DNA of 64,000 bases, taken from positions 186,001 through 250,000 of the forward strand of contig JANBVO010000040.1 in NCBI GenBank assembly GCA_030052745.1. The letters are read 5' to 3'. Source of the DNA: Pleurostoma richardsiae. Lineage: Eukaryota > Ascomycota > Sordariomycetes > Calosphaeriales > Pleurostomataceae. Position 1 is the stretch's first letter; every line of letters starts with the position of its first letter. Positions 31,842 through 42,599 of the stretch are shown in pieces. Position numbers and translations under genes: made by a program. The notes under the pieces were generated by a model, which saw nothing but the letters and a program-made list of their open reading frames with translations, ran no database searches and was not told the DNA's origin.

Positions 31842-33672
31842 AGCTCTCTCGACGGCATCCAGCCAATCTCATCGGAAAGCATCAACCCCGCCACATCTCC
31901 ACGGCCAGAAGGTAATAGCCGGATCTGCCGCAACCGTATCCTTACCTTCCCCTGAGATCCATCCGTGGGGGGGGTGGCCGCGGAGCTCTTGTCCCTATCT
32001 TGTCTAAGCCCCACATTCGGCCTAATTCCTGCTAGCTCGGGCGAGCAATTGAGAATGGATATCGTGATCGGGCAAATGTCGGTTGGATTACCTGGCCCGT
32101 CTCAACAATGCCATGGCCAGTTCCCCACAGCCCCGGAGAAGTCCGTGTCAGCATGCTAGTGTTGGCGGCGGCGGCGAAGCAAGGTGCGAATGCCAGTCAA
32201 GCTGGAACGTGGGCCACCTCCGATGTCGCGTCAATCCGCCCTCAGCAGCCCAGACGCCGCTCAGCCATGGAGGGCTCGCGGCGGGGGATATTGATCCTGC
32301 ACGCTCATCCTACGAAATCCTTGGCGGTGTATCAGGGCGGGCTGCGATGCGTTATTTCCCAAGGACTGGGCGGGAGTCCGCTCTATGGGACGATCCATGG
32401 CCCGCAGGCGTGGACCCTGAAAAAAAGTCTGATACATCGTTTAGCGCCAGCGTCGTGCTTTAGGAGCATGAACTTCCAGGAATTAGCTGCAGCGACTTGG
32501 TACGTTATATTGAGCCTCACCGCACACTCGGTCCTAGTGACGGCTGCTAGATCGGTCCAAGCCGAGACTGATGCGAGAGTTACACCGAACGGCTCCAGCT
32601 CACATGATGCCTATCACTCATTGTCGATGTAAGAAACGTGCGCTTGTGGGACTCTGTGGATGGGGGGGCCTTGCCGCCTCCTCCTTCGGTTTTCAGTATC
32701 ATATATGCATTACGACAGCCCCTTGATGATGGCCAGACATGGATCGCAAGCCTTGCATCTGTAAAAACTACTAAACACGCCGAGTATTGGGTCCGCCGAG
32801 TGTCTTCTGCAGGCTGGGATGGCAACCTTATCATAAACTTGCCGCCTACACCTAGATAAGTTGACGCTCCGCGACTGGAGTCGGTGAAGGCACCCGCAAG
32901 CAATGTGACGAGGCATTCTCGCTATTCAGACAGACCGGGACGTACATGATTCCCCTTTGGTATCGTTCGATAAGGTCCTCTCCAGAGCTATGGCATGTTC
33001 GAGAACTCCCGGCTTGTATGGTAAAATGCCTTCCAAACAACGCTCGGCAAGATAGTGATGTCCACCATCGCTTCTGCTCTAAGACCATGTGTGATCAAAG
33101 TCTCTCTTTTCTAGTCGTTGTGACAGGCGAAATGAGCCCAGTAGTGACATCTCCGCGTCGTCTTTGTGCGTCAGATTGCTCTACATGGGGCTTGCCACGC
33201 AATCTCTGCCGTCGTGATGTCTCTTGATATCAGCGACCAGCTTGATGAAATGAGATGTGAGAGGCGGCGCATTGCCATCGTCTAATCAAGACGCTTGGGT
33301 AATTGGTACCTTGTCGATATAATACTGTTGTAGCTAGAGCGCGCACGTCTACGCTTTCTCAAATACCAGCCTGCTGGAATGTGCGACCAACCTCGTTCAC
33401 CCCTTGTTTAAACGGCAAGATGAGCATAACCAGGCGCTTCAACGGTCAAATTAAGCATCAAACGGAAAGCAAACGAAGTGAAAGTAGAAGGCTACAAGTC
33501 ACACATACGAATATGCTCACCACGACACCCCTGAGAGACCGGATATCAAGCAAATGCCACAACAGCAACGCCAACGCAGAAGATGCTATGCCAATGCTCT
33601 CAACATGCCGCAAACACCACCAGTTCGCCACGCAGACTAATGCCAGCTCGAAAACGACGACTGAAACGACCT
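31842..33672. other. Convergent spacer between RAD55-like gene and MscL gene
   Basis: This 1.83 kb lies between two gene ends. The frame 32068-32463 is open for 132 codons with a possible ATG at 32116, and its last half (YEILGGVSGRAAMRYF, then ALWDDPWPAGVDPEKKSD) looks protein-like, but I do not recognise it. The rest shows no structure. Confidence 0.35.
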
Positions 33673-34755
33673 TCAACGATCGATACGATCCTCTCTGCCA
33701 TCAAGCCAGCTAGTGCAGTTGATGCAGCGCGTCGACTAGAGCAGTAAGACACAAACATCAGCAATCCGACCGCATCATGGGACGAATATTAGAGAATTTG
33801 CTTTCGCCGTATTTGCCGCTTACCTTCTCGTTGACCCGCTTCCTGCAGTACGGACACTTGATGGTATGCTTGATGATTGGATCCTTAGACAACCACTGGT
33901 ACAAGTTCGCCAGACCGTAGCAAGCAACGCCAATCGCGATGAAGTTGACGAGCTTGTTGATGAACACGCTGCAGCAGCAACTCACGTCAGCCGGCAAAAC
34001 CTCACCCTCTCTTCCCTACCCAGGGCCGGGGGGGAAATCCACTGAGATCCACACTCAGTTAGGTCAACTCACCCGTAAGCCATGACGACGGCGCCGTCCT
34101 CCTGCGCCTGCTTGAGGGTGTTGTACCCGTCGTAGTCTTCGTAGTTGGGGCCGCGCCGGAGGACGGCGAACTTCTCGTCCATATTCTTGTTGAGGGGGAA
34201 GAGCACGGAGAGCGGCGGCAGCAGGATGTCGGAGACGAAGGAGGTCACGACCGCGGTGAAGGTCGCGGCGAGGCTGCGCGGTTGCGAGAGTGCGTGTTAG
34301 TCCATGCCTGATGATCTCCCCCGACTGACGGCTCTACACAACACGTCGCGCGGTCTCGCTGGCCTTGCCAGCAGACCTTGATATGATCCTAGGTACTGCC
34401 TTCTGCCGAGTGCCCCGGCTTGAGGGCCATTGCAACATCGCATGGATGCCAGACTGCCAGAGACGGCAGTCCATAATAACCGAAATTTTCTGCAGAGCGT
34501 CTCAAAATGTTCGGATGCAGCACCATGACAGACCGTCTAGCGACGACGATGGACAGCTACTGTTCAAGAGCAGCACGACAGGGCGGGGGCGCAGGCGATA
34601 GAGAATGAGACCACTCACATCAGACCAAACGCGATCTCGAGAATGTTTCCCTGCAGCGCAAAGTCGATGAAGCCATCCCAGATGCGGCGCGCATGGCGCT
34701 GGCCCCTTTCAAGGAGGTCGCTGTCCTCCTCGCCGTGGTCGTTAAGCCGGGGCAT
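33673..34755 (-). CDS. mscL: MscL-type large-conductance mechanosensitive channel with C-terminal zinc-ribbon-like tail
   Basis: Four exons by hand: 34755-34619, 34273-34073, 33968-33824, 33735-33673, totalling 181 residues. Introns have GTGAGT, GTGAGT and GTAAGC donors. The ATG at 34755 begins MPRLNDHGEED; the codon opening the longer frame is only GTG. DFALQGNILEIAFGL is the channel's N-terminal helix and start of TM1, matching the bacterial EFAMRGNVVDLAVG block. AATFTAVVTSFVSDILLPPL completes TM1, a periplasm-side-type loop follows, and GVFINKLVNFIAIGVACY is TM2. The tail KCPYCRKRVNEK|STRCINCTSWL carries a CxxC...CxxC set split by the last intron, which is how that exon was found. Such tails also occur in some bacterial MscL proteins. 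The channel should gate under membrane tension as an osmotic safety valve; localisation in fungi is uncertain. Confidence 0.9.
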
Positions 34756-35285
34756 CCTGGGCGGTCTGGCAGAAGGGTTGCCTCCTCTAGAGGAAGGGTT
34801 AACGCTGGAGGATCCTCTTCTGTGTATAAGAAGGTAGCGTAGCACGGAAATCGAGTCGACAGATTAGGACTGCCTGGATCGTGAAATGAGAGTCGGAGGA
34901 GAATACAAGGCAGACAAGGGAGCAGGCATAATAACGTCATAGGTCGGTGCGCTAAGATCCAACCGCACAATGCGGGGGGGAGATCTCATGGGATTTGTGA
35001 TACCTAGTTACAAGCGCGAGCCAATGGGCAGATTGATATGCATCATTCTAATTATCGAACAAGTTGCCAAAAGGAAAGATAGTTGGCCCACGATGTTCTC
35101 GAAGGACCAGCCTTCCCGAGCTTAGGTATCATACAACTCCGAGGCGCCCACGGCCAGTCTCTGGCACTCGTAAGAAAGAAGTTGACAGTATATCTTGTTC
35201 TATCGGCGTTGACTTGAATAGCAACGCGCAAGATGGTAGTAAGAGAGCTGCAGACTAGACAAAATAAGAACGTGAACGAATCCCT
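34756..35285. other. MscL promoter and SUR7 3' spacer
   Basis: These 530 bp separate the MscL start from the SUR7-family stop, both on the minus strand. I see no TATA box or ORF of interest. Confidence 0.4.
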
Positions 35286-36424
35286 CTACCACCGGCCATT
35301 CTCCCCCTTGCCATATGGGCGCGCACCACCCAGGCGCTTGCGCACCCTCATCTGCAGCACCATCTCCGCAGCCCAATACGGGACGCACAGGGCGATCAGC
35401 GCGAAGGCAGCCCATATCATGGCGATAAACTTGTTCCCCCTCTCGGCCGTGATGCCGATGTCGCTCCCCTTGTCGTTGACCTCGTTCACGGCCTTCTTCC
35501 CGCCGATGGTCGTTCCGAGACCCCCCGCGAGCAGGAACAGCGCGGCCAACAGCGCGATAGTGAAATTGGTGAGAAGAATCGCCGTACCGCCACGGTTCTG
35601 GGGGTGGACTGGCCGGAGCAGGAAGAACGCGGCGAGGGAGGCGAGCAGGGCGAGTCCGGTGAGGGCGGCGCTGATGATGAACAGCGCGGCGAGGGCGCGG
35701 AAGAGCGCGGGCAGCTTATCGATCTCGTCCTGCAGGTCCTGGGTGAAACCCAGGTCGGTAATGTTGAGGTGCAGAGGCCCGAGCCTCAGCTCGCGGTCCA
35801 GAAGGGCCGAGACGTTCATGTATGCTATCCTCTATGCTCAGCATTCACAGTCATGATGAGGGGGAAAGGAGGGCCCTGCGGAGTGTGAGTCCTCGGAGTC
35901 ACGTACAAGTGTCCAGCGGCTTCGTGCAGTTCGTCACATTGTATCCAGCGTGAGGCGCCGTGGCGTTCGGTTTGAAATCGCCCTCGCAGACGTCCAAGAC
36001 GTGCAGGGAGTAGAACTGCTTGATGCCCAGCTCCCCAGCCAGCTCGTCAGCGATATCTCCCTCGATGCTGGCGAGATGGCTCTCCGCGGCGCCGACGGCA
36101 GCCGTGGCGCTGGCGACGAGGCTGCTGAAGAAGCCTCCGATCCCGCCGTCACCACCGGTCGTCGTCGTCGCCTGGCTGCCACCGCTTGTGGACGTGGGGA
36201 CGAGAATGTGCCCAAACTCAGAAGTGTTGAACTACGTCATGGCAGGGCGTCAGTGCCTCATCGGGCTTATAGGAGAAGAAACACGATCAAGCGTGTTGCC
36301 TTCTTACCGTTATGATATGGTACTCTTCCATGAACCCTTCGTCTTTGCCGGCGAGGAGCGCCAGCATAGCAAGCACGAAGCTCACGGCAGAGAGGACGAT
36401 GGGAACAGCGGTTAAGAAACGCAT
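35286..36424 (-). CDS. SUR7/PalI-family plasma-membrane protein
   Basis: Three exons by hand: 36424-36308, 36231-35907, 35824-35286, totalling 326 residues. Introns carry GTAAGA and GTACGT donors. SUR7-family proteins are four-pass claudin-like membrane proteins of eisosomes or cortical patches, or PalI-type pH sensors. Here TM1 is at the N terminus (VPIVLSAVSFVLAMLALLAG, residues 7-26). A long extracellular loop follows, with a Thr/Gly-rich part, FYSLHVLDVCEGDF and the NxT/S sites NAT and NCT. TM2 lies at about 189-217, TM3 about 227-253 and TM4 about 279-304. The C-terminal tail is short and basic (RVRKRLGGARPYGK). The Cys pair in VCEGDF and VTNCTK fits the family's conserved disulphide. 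Which SUR7 subgroup it belongs to cannot be decided by eye. Confidence 0.85.
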
Positions 36425-37492
36425 TTTGCTTCTGTATGATAGCTGAAGCAAGAATTGCGAAAGCCGCGTTCTGACACCAGAACTGGAACTCTAGAGATAC
36501 AGCAGGGAGGAGATCCGAGGTATATATCAACGGTGGGCTGGCTGGGTTAGACAGAATAGACAAACTAGAAAGAATGCTAGATAGCCGCTAGATGCAAGTG
36601 ACACGGAAGACAAAGAACAACTGAGTGCCGGATGCCTCCTTGTCAGGCCATCCAGGAATAGATGGGCCGGCGACAATGGAAGAGATATACCAAGCCACCG
36701 GCGGCTTCTGGCAAAGAGCCCAAAGAAAGGCCGGCTGGGCGGACCACTTGGTCTTGCTTCGGGGCAGGTGAACGCATCGCGCATCCCACACCTTCTTGGC
36801 GGCTACCCAAGGGCCAGCAAAGGGACCACAACTGCTAGGGCTCTGGCAGCGGCTGATTCGAGAGCCATTGCGACAGTTGGAGTGGCGACGCGCATCATTC
36901 CTGCTGGCAGAGACGGCCTGGCCCAATCGAAGCCGTGAGGGCGGGACCATCCCAGAGGCCGCTGCGTCATCGCGGATGTTTGAGGTTGGATGGCCGTTGT
37001 CCGCAGAAACCGGTTCCTGGATACCACAGCAAACGCGTGCCTGTGGCTTGGTCGGCAAGCCAGACAAGCCATACCACACCATCTCCACCAATCATGGCCC
37101 GGCATCCCTTCTGCTGACAAACAATGCACGGAGCCGGGAAACGGGCCGGTGCAGTCGTCAGCTCGGCCGGCGCAGAGACCGTTGCGGTCCTTTGTCTTCT
37201 CCCGGCGATAGTCAGTCTCGTTGGGGGATTCTACCGGCGCTTTCTTCTTTTGTCTCGTTTTGACCCGCTTCGCCTCGGAATGAACATTACTATGTAGGTA
37301 GGTAGGTCCGCCAGATTCATAGGCAACAAGCGGCACCGGCCAGTATGGGTATCAATACAACAGAACCTCTGCCCCCGCCTCCATGCATACATACTGACAT
37401 GCCAGGAAAAAGAAACATTGCGCCAACCACATGAACTCCTCTGACCTTCCGCTTAGGTGAACCACCCACTCCGGCTCTCACGCTCCCCCGCC
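36425..37492. other. SUR7 promoter and GT69 3' spacer
   Basis: This 1.07 kb separates two minus-strand genes. Apart from the SUR7 TATA element it has a short GTAGGTAGGTAGGT run near 37294-37307. ORFs in it are short and unrecognised. Confidence 0.4.
36521..36526 (-). promoter_or_regulatory. TATA box of the SUR7-family gene
   Basis: TATATA on the minus strand, about 97 bp upstream of the ATG at 36424, a normal TATA-to-ATG distance for a short fungal leader. Confidence 0.5.
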
Positions 37493-39101
37493 TCAGCTCA
37501 GAGGCAGCGACTCGTTCCACGCCACCCACGACTGCCTGTCGAACGTGGGCATGCACTTGACCTTGTCCGGCGGGCCCGCCCAGTCGATCGCCAGCGGCAC
37601 CTTGTTCGCCGGGTCCAGCTCGACCGCCGTCCAGTTCGCCGCGTACCCCTTCCGCTCCTTGATGTGCCGCGCCTTCTCGTCCACGTACTCGAGGTTGACG
37701 CTCGGCACCACCGCCACCCGCCCGTAGCCCTCCCACCACATGTCCTTGCAGAACAGCTCCACCTCCCCCTGGAAGCACTCGCCCTCCGCCGCCCCGCGGA
37801 ACTTGACCTTGCCGTCCAGGAGCGGCCGCGCCGCGAAGCTGACCGCCCCGTTCCAGCACGCGAACGCCTGGAACGGCCGGTGCGCGTCCAGCCGCTGCCG
37901 CGTGCGCGGGTCGGTCGGGAACAGCGTCCACGCGTGGTCCCACGAGCCCGTGTCGGCGGGGATGTCGAAGAACAGGTCGCCGTTGATGCCCCGGCTGACC
38001 CACACGTCGTAGAAGGCCGGCTGGTCGCCCGGCCCCTTGACGTCCCACGCCCAGTCCATCGCGCACGTCATGTCCGCGCCCTGCTCTACGCGCTGGTGCA
38101 GCAGCTCGAGGATGTCCTCGGCGCAGATCGCCACGTCGTTGATGAAGAGCGCCGTCGCGCCGTCGTCGAAGTTCAGGTCGTGGCCCGGCAGGCCCAGGGC
38201 CCTCGCCGTGCCGTTGCGGCTGTTGGACAGCGGGTCCACGGCCAGCTGCCGCAGCTGCGCCAGCTTGCCGATGCGGTCGCCATCCTTGGGGTTGAGGTCG
38301 CTCGCCTGCAGGAAGAAGGGCGTGCCGAGCGCCGCGAGCTCCCCGCGCAAAATCTGCAGGACCTCGGCTGTGCCGTCGGCCGAGTTGCCCTCCACGATGG
38401 AGAGCACCGTGTGGTGCGGGCCGAGGAACCGGATCGCCTCGATTATGGAGCCAAGGAGGCGCGGTAGCAGGTCGACGCATTCGCGCAGGTCGAGCGCGAT
38501 GAAGTACTTGTACTGGAGCGCCCACCGCGACACCTTTAGGTGCGAGTAGCGGCTGCTGTTTATTGGCGGGCAGTACATGCGCGACACGCTGTCGTCGTCC
38601 GGGTTCATGATGGAGCGGATGTATGTCTGCGCCTTGGAGAGGCGGTCCTCGGCTGACAGTTTGGGCGGCTCCTTCTCCTCCTTGGACTCTTTCTTTTCGC
38701 CTTCCTCGTCCGATTTCGTTCCATCGCCGTTGTCTTCCTCATTCCCCTTGTCCTCGTTTACTTCGTTCACCTCGTTCGTCTCCCAAGGCACTGGTGTTGC
38801 ATGGCTGACATGGCTTGGACTGACCGGGGTGGCTAGAGCGTCATCTTTACTGTCCGAGTCTTGTGGCCATCCCGCTTCGGTCTGGGCTCTTTGGCCGCCT
38901 CCTAACCAGGGGCCTGAAATCGTCAGTCAAATGACTAACAGAAGAGAACCGGGGCGTAAGCTGACCTGCGAACTGCGAAATGGCCCCCCCGGCCGACGAG
39001 TCTCCGTGATGAGAGATCGCGAAGATGTAGATTAGTAGTAGGAAGATGATGGCGGTCTGGCCGTACGCCAGCATCTTCCGCTTGTGCATCCCCACTATCA
39101 T
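37493..39101 (-). CDS. CAP59/CMT1-like glycosyltransferase (GT69)
   Basis: Two exons by hand: 39101-38966 and 38913-37493, 518 residues, with a 52 bp intron (GTCAGC donor, CTGAC branch, TTCAG acceptor). The ATG at 39101 starts MIVGMHKRKM, directly before the single anchor AIIFLLLIYIFAI (about residues 18-30), so type II Golgi topology. A charged, disordered stem (Glu/Lys/Asn-rich) runs to about residue 145. The catalytic domain carries FIALDLRECVDLLPRLLGSI, then VLSIVEGNSADGT, FINDVAICAEDILELL, MDWAWD and FYDVWVSRGINGD, the pattern of cryptococcal mannosyltransferase 1 and capsule protein CAP59 (alpha-1,3-mannosyltransferase family). The C-terminal CWNGAVSFAARPLL and ECFQGEVELFCKDMW are also family features. 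In ascomycetes these proteins affect surface glycans; the actual acceptor is unknown. Long antisense ORFs over exon 2 are GC artefacts. Confidence 0.9.
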
Positions 39102-42100
39102 TTCGTGTAGTGGTGAGGCGTTCGAACGGCTGCACACATAGTTGAAGAACCATCCGCGACAGCAAGGGAAACGAGCGGAGGCACCAGCTGGTGACAGGAG
39201 CGCGGTGTTATATTAGACAAGCATCTTACGTGTGGCGCACATAGTCAGGTGCAAGGCGACATGCGGATCAGGGAGCGCAATACGAGAGAGAGACAGCTGT
39301 GGGACTCCTGCCTCCTCGGCCCTGCGGCAAGGGAATGCTGCGAAACGAGCAGAGGCGGAAAGAGTCCTAGACTCCTGGGAGCTGCTTCATTTATTGGATC
39401 GATTTTTTAACCTCCATTCCAACCTTTGTCCGCGTTACCAAGGGGGCCTCAAGACAGGAAGCAAGGGAGACAAGATTGTCAGCGAGGCCCGTAGCCCCGG
39501 GCTGTCTCGTGCTTAGCCGAAAGCTTCCTGTCTGCGATGCCAAATGCGGATGTCAGAACACGAACTTCGGATCCCTGACGCCCTCCAATACAACGTTGGC
39601 GGTGGTCAGCAGGCGATCTAACTGGCGCCCGCAGCTTGGCATCGGGGCAAGCAGGTGATTCGCATTGGATGCTTAACCAGCCTTGCGTTGGTAGCTCAGA
39701 AATAGGCTTTCGGGACCAGGTAACCGCTCCCTTTTTAACTTTTTAGGTCCCTGCAGATCCGCGGTCATCATGCAGTTGGCGACGGCGCCAGCCAACCCTT
39801 GGCTGACAGCTCCTCACGCAATCTGAAGATTCAAGATCTCAAAAGGGTCGAGATCCCGCCCCATATGAACGCTATTGTCCCGGCGTTCTCTTCAGATTGA
39901 TAGATGCCATGCTATGATGCCTCTTGGCTTCTCAGGAATTTATCCGCTTGGGGCATAGTCAGGGGAGGAGAAATCGATAAGGGGGGTGGAACAATTTGCC
40001 AGAATAAGGGAGAGAGGGGGGAGAGACATGAGATAAGCGACTGGAACCAACTTCGGTTGGAAAGCACTGTACTGCATTTGCGACTGCGCAACAACAGCAA
40101 GTCTCAACAAGCCAACAGCCAACAGAGACATGCGTATAACCTCCTTTGCTTTAGACCATGCAGTAGTTTGACTGTTTGCTGCGCGAATTCTGGAATCGAA
40201 TACTGAAGACTGGGAGGACTGACGCGTTCCGCATGGTTTCCCGAACCTGCGATAATCCCGCGGTGCAAGTCAGTTTGGTTCAATGGCGCTGCAATAATTG
40301 TCTCCCAAACTCAGGGAACTGTAGGATGCTCAATTGGCGACAAGCTGCTCGTCGACTGAGACACGAAATCCTTCCGTCTCTCGCGACACCAGCGTACTAT
40401 CCCCGCCAATGGGCGAATCAAGGGACGGAAGAATCCAGGAAAGCGTTCAGGAACCCAGGAAGGACTGTGGGATGGCATTGTTTCAGTCGATGACGGTAGG
40501 TGCGAAAGAAGGAAACGTGTTCTGGTAAGACAGAGCAATCCCCACGGACATCTCCGCGAACACGCGTGGGCTCGAGTCCGGAGAAGTCACGACATGAAGA
40601 GTGCGCCGTCCACTTAAGGGAACCTTGCTCACTCACGTGAAAGCAACGCATCGGGCCGAGGGGGACAGAAGACCAGCTGCGTCCCTACACTAGCATTTCG
40701 GTGGTGAGTGTGTGACGCGACAGGCGACAACTGAGACCGGGTGCTTCCGACAGATGGGATTCTGAGAATTACCATAATGCTTCATAATCTGCGAGGTGAA
40801 GAGGCGTTGTCTAGAGTACTAGTGTAGAGGAAATGTCGCCTCTGGTCAAGTGCCTTGGGGAATGTGCCCACCAGGCCCCGGAGGGGTAGACCTGAGGCTG
40901 AATGACTCTACCGCCGTGAGAATGACAGATCGCTGCCATTCGTATCTCCCTTCTGATGTCGAGGCCCTTCTGGCCAGCATGATCTCCACTGATGCAAGTG
41001 GCGTGGGCAACGGAGTGGACCTTGCCGGCGTCGGCGGTATTCTCGCCATGCTAAGCGCACTTGGATACTAAAATTGGAGGATAGAGGAGCGGGAAATCTG
41101 TGCGTCTGCAAAGTGCTCACGGGGTACACACTTTCGACGCTGTGTGTTCCACACAGCACCTGGTCCCGTGATGAAGAGCAGGAAAAGACCCTTGCCCTGC
41201 TCGCTTTGGATTGAGACGATGAGACCAGGAGGTTGCGACGGTAGGAGAGCGTAAGGTATGCTTAGCAGGGGTCCGTCCCGAGTCCCGCCTTGACACGCTC
41301 GGCGCCACGTCGGATTGGCCCGTGCCCGCTCTACGTCCTCACGCCGACGCCGAACCGCGAGCCGCAGTGACCGGAGAAGCCAAGATCTTCCATGTCGCGT
41401 CCGACAGCTTGATAGAGGAGATGCTCACCAAACTGCTTGCAGATGCTGATGTCGCCGTTGCTTCCATCGGACAGCCCATCAAAGCTTTACTTCCGTCCGT
41501 GATGATCATTCGTATCGGATGAATCCGCCAAAGACTGGTATCTTGTTCACTTTGCCGTCCGTCTAGGCACAGCAGTCTTTCTGTCTCCAGATCGTGCTCT
41601 AGGACGGCCTTCTCGTCCGTAAGCAAGAGAACCAGTCAGACGTAGAAAGTGTGCCGAGGCTGCGGGAGTCTCTGCATTGGCAGCAGGCCCGTCAAGAGTA
41701 CAGCTGCACTGCCCGTCCGTCTATCGTTGCCTATTGGTGTCACGACTCGCTCACAACACATCTAGGCTCTCCTAATCATCCACATCTCTCCAACGCTGTG
41801 AACCGAGGCTGCTTGATCATGGAGATATCGATCTCCAGCGGAGTGGCCCACGCTCTCCAGGCTTGCTACCTGCTCAGGACGAGTCCGGTGTCCCTACGAG
41901 GCCTGCCAAGCTCCACAGAGAGAGCTGGTCGCTCCAGCTCTGTCAGCGTCTAAACGGCCCGTCTTTCTTGGTGGGTACGTATCTAGCCAGGCATAGCCCA
42001 CCGAGTCTCGAACCCGGACTTTCGTGCTGTCTCCACTCCGGACATGGCAGGGTCCATTTCTGTGTGCGGTGGTTTCTAGTTTGGTTTGTGTTGCACGACT

Positions 42101-42231
42101 GAGAGGGAATCGGCTGCTCGGGCAATTGGCCGAGCCGCGACATAGACGACCTCAACCCCTGGCTAAGCTCCGGTGAGCTGGAGCTAAGGGTCCAGATGCA
42201 TCCAAATAAGGATCACGACGCCTGTTGAGCA

Positions 42232-42280
42232 CCCCAGTTGCTGCCCCGTGGGAACATGTCTCCATCCTAGCCTCCTCCAC
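42232..42280. promoter_or_regulatory. Two possible CRE1 sites before the sugar transporter
   Basis: CCCCAG (42232-42237) and CTCCAC (42275-42280) fit the complement of SYGGRG, about 320-368 bp upstream of the transporter ATG. Paired CRE1 sites are usual in glucose-repressed transporter promoters, but the six-base degenerate motif is expected by chance about every 256 bp on both strands. Confidence 0.25.
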
Positions 42281-42430
42281 ATCTTGTTCTACCCGTCTTG
42301 TGACCCCTGAGGCGGCGTGAGGAACAGTACGATGGCGCCTTTGCTCTTCGCATCACAGGGCCAGCCTCTGCGACTAGGTCGATGGATTACACAGTTCTAT
42401 CTGGGAGAGTTTTATTGTCCTCGTCCATCA

Positions 42431-42437
42431 GTATATA
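42431..42437 (+). promoter_or_regulatory. TATA box of the MFS sugar transporter gene
   Basis: TATATAA at 42431-42437, about 163 bp upstream of the ATG at 42600, followed by a CT- and CA-rich leader typical of a highly expressed fungal gene. Confidence 0.55.
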
Positions 42438-42599
42438 ACTCCTTCTGTCTCCTATACTGAACCTACAACCTCTCAACATTCCCAGACATCGTCTAGAACA
42501 GATCGAGCCAATCCAACTGTTTCACACTCCCGATATCTTTTCGAGAAACCTCGAGCAAGCCCTCGCATATATCTCAACTTCTTTCTGACTTGAGCAAGC

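Larger units (their letters stand above)
39102..42599. other. 3.5 kb spacer between GT69 and the sugar transporter
   Basis: I find no convincing gene. Two short plus-strand ORFs, 40850-41071 and 41322-41522, read like protein (SDVEALLASMISTDASG; SDSLIEEMLTKLLADADVAV) and may be remnants, but no domain is recognised. Around 42003-42019 a minus-strand GGTTCGAGACTC with a T-arm-like hairpin resembles part of a tRNA but lacks an acceptor stem and A box. The last 400 bp are the transporter promoter. Confidence 0.4.

Noticed and set aside
37457-38467. Plus-strand ORF of 336 codons over the GT69 gene
   Set aside because: It is antisense to a clear glycosyltransferase exon. GC-rich third positions leave few stops on the other strand.
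42003-42030. tRNA-like T-arm on the minus strand (GGTTCGAGACTC with a stem)
   Set aside because: The T-arm can fold, but no matching acceptor stem, A box or cloverleaf of normal length could be found upstream. At most a fragment.
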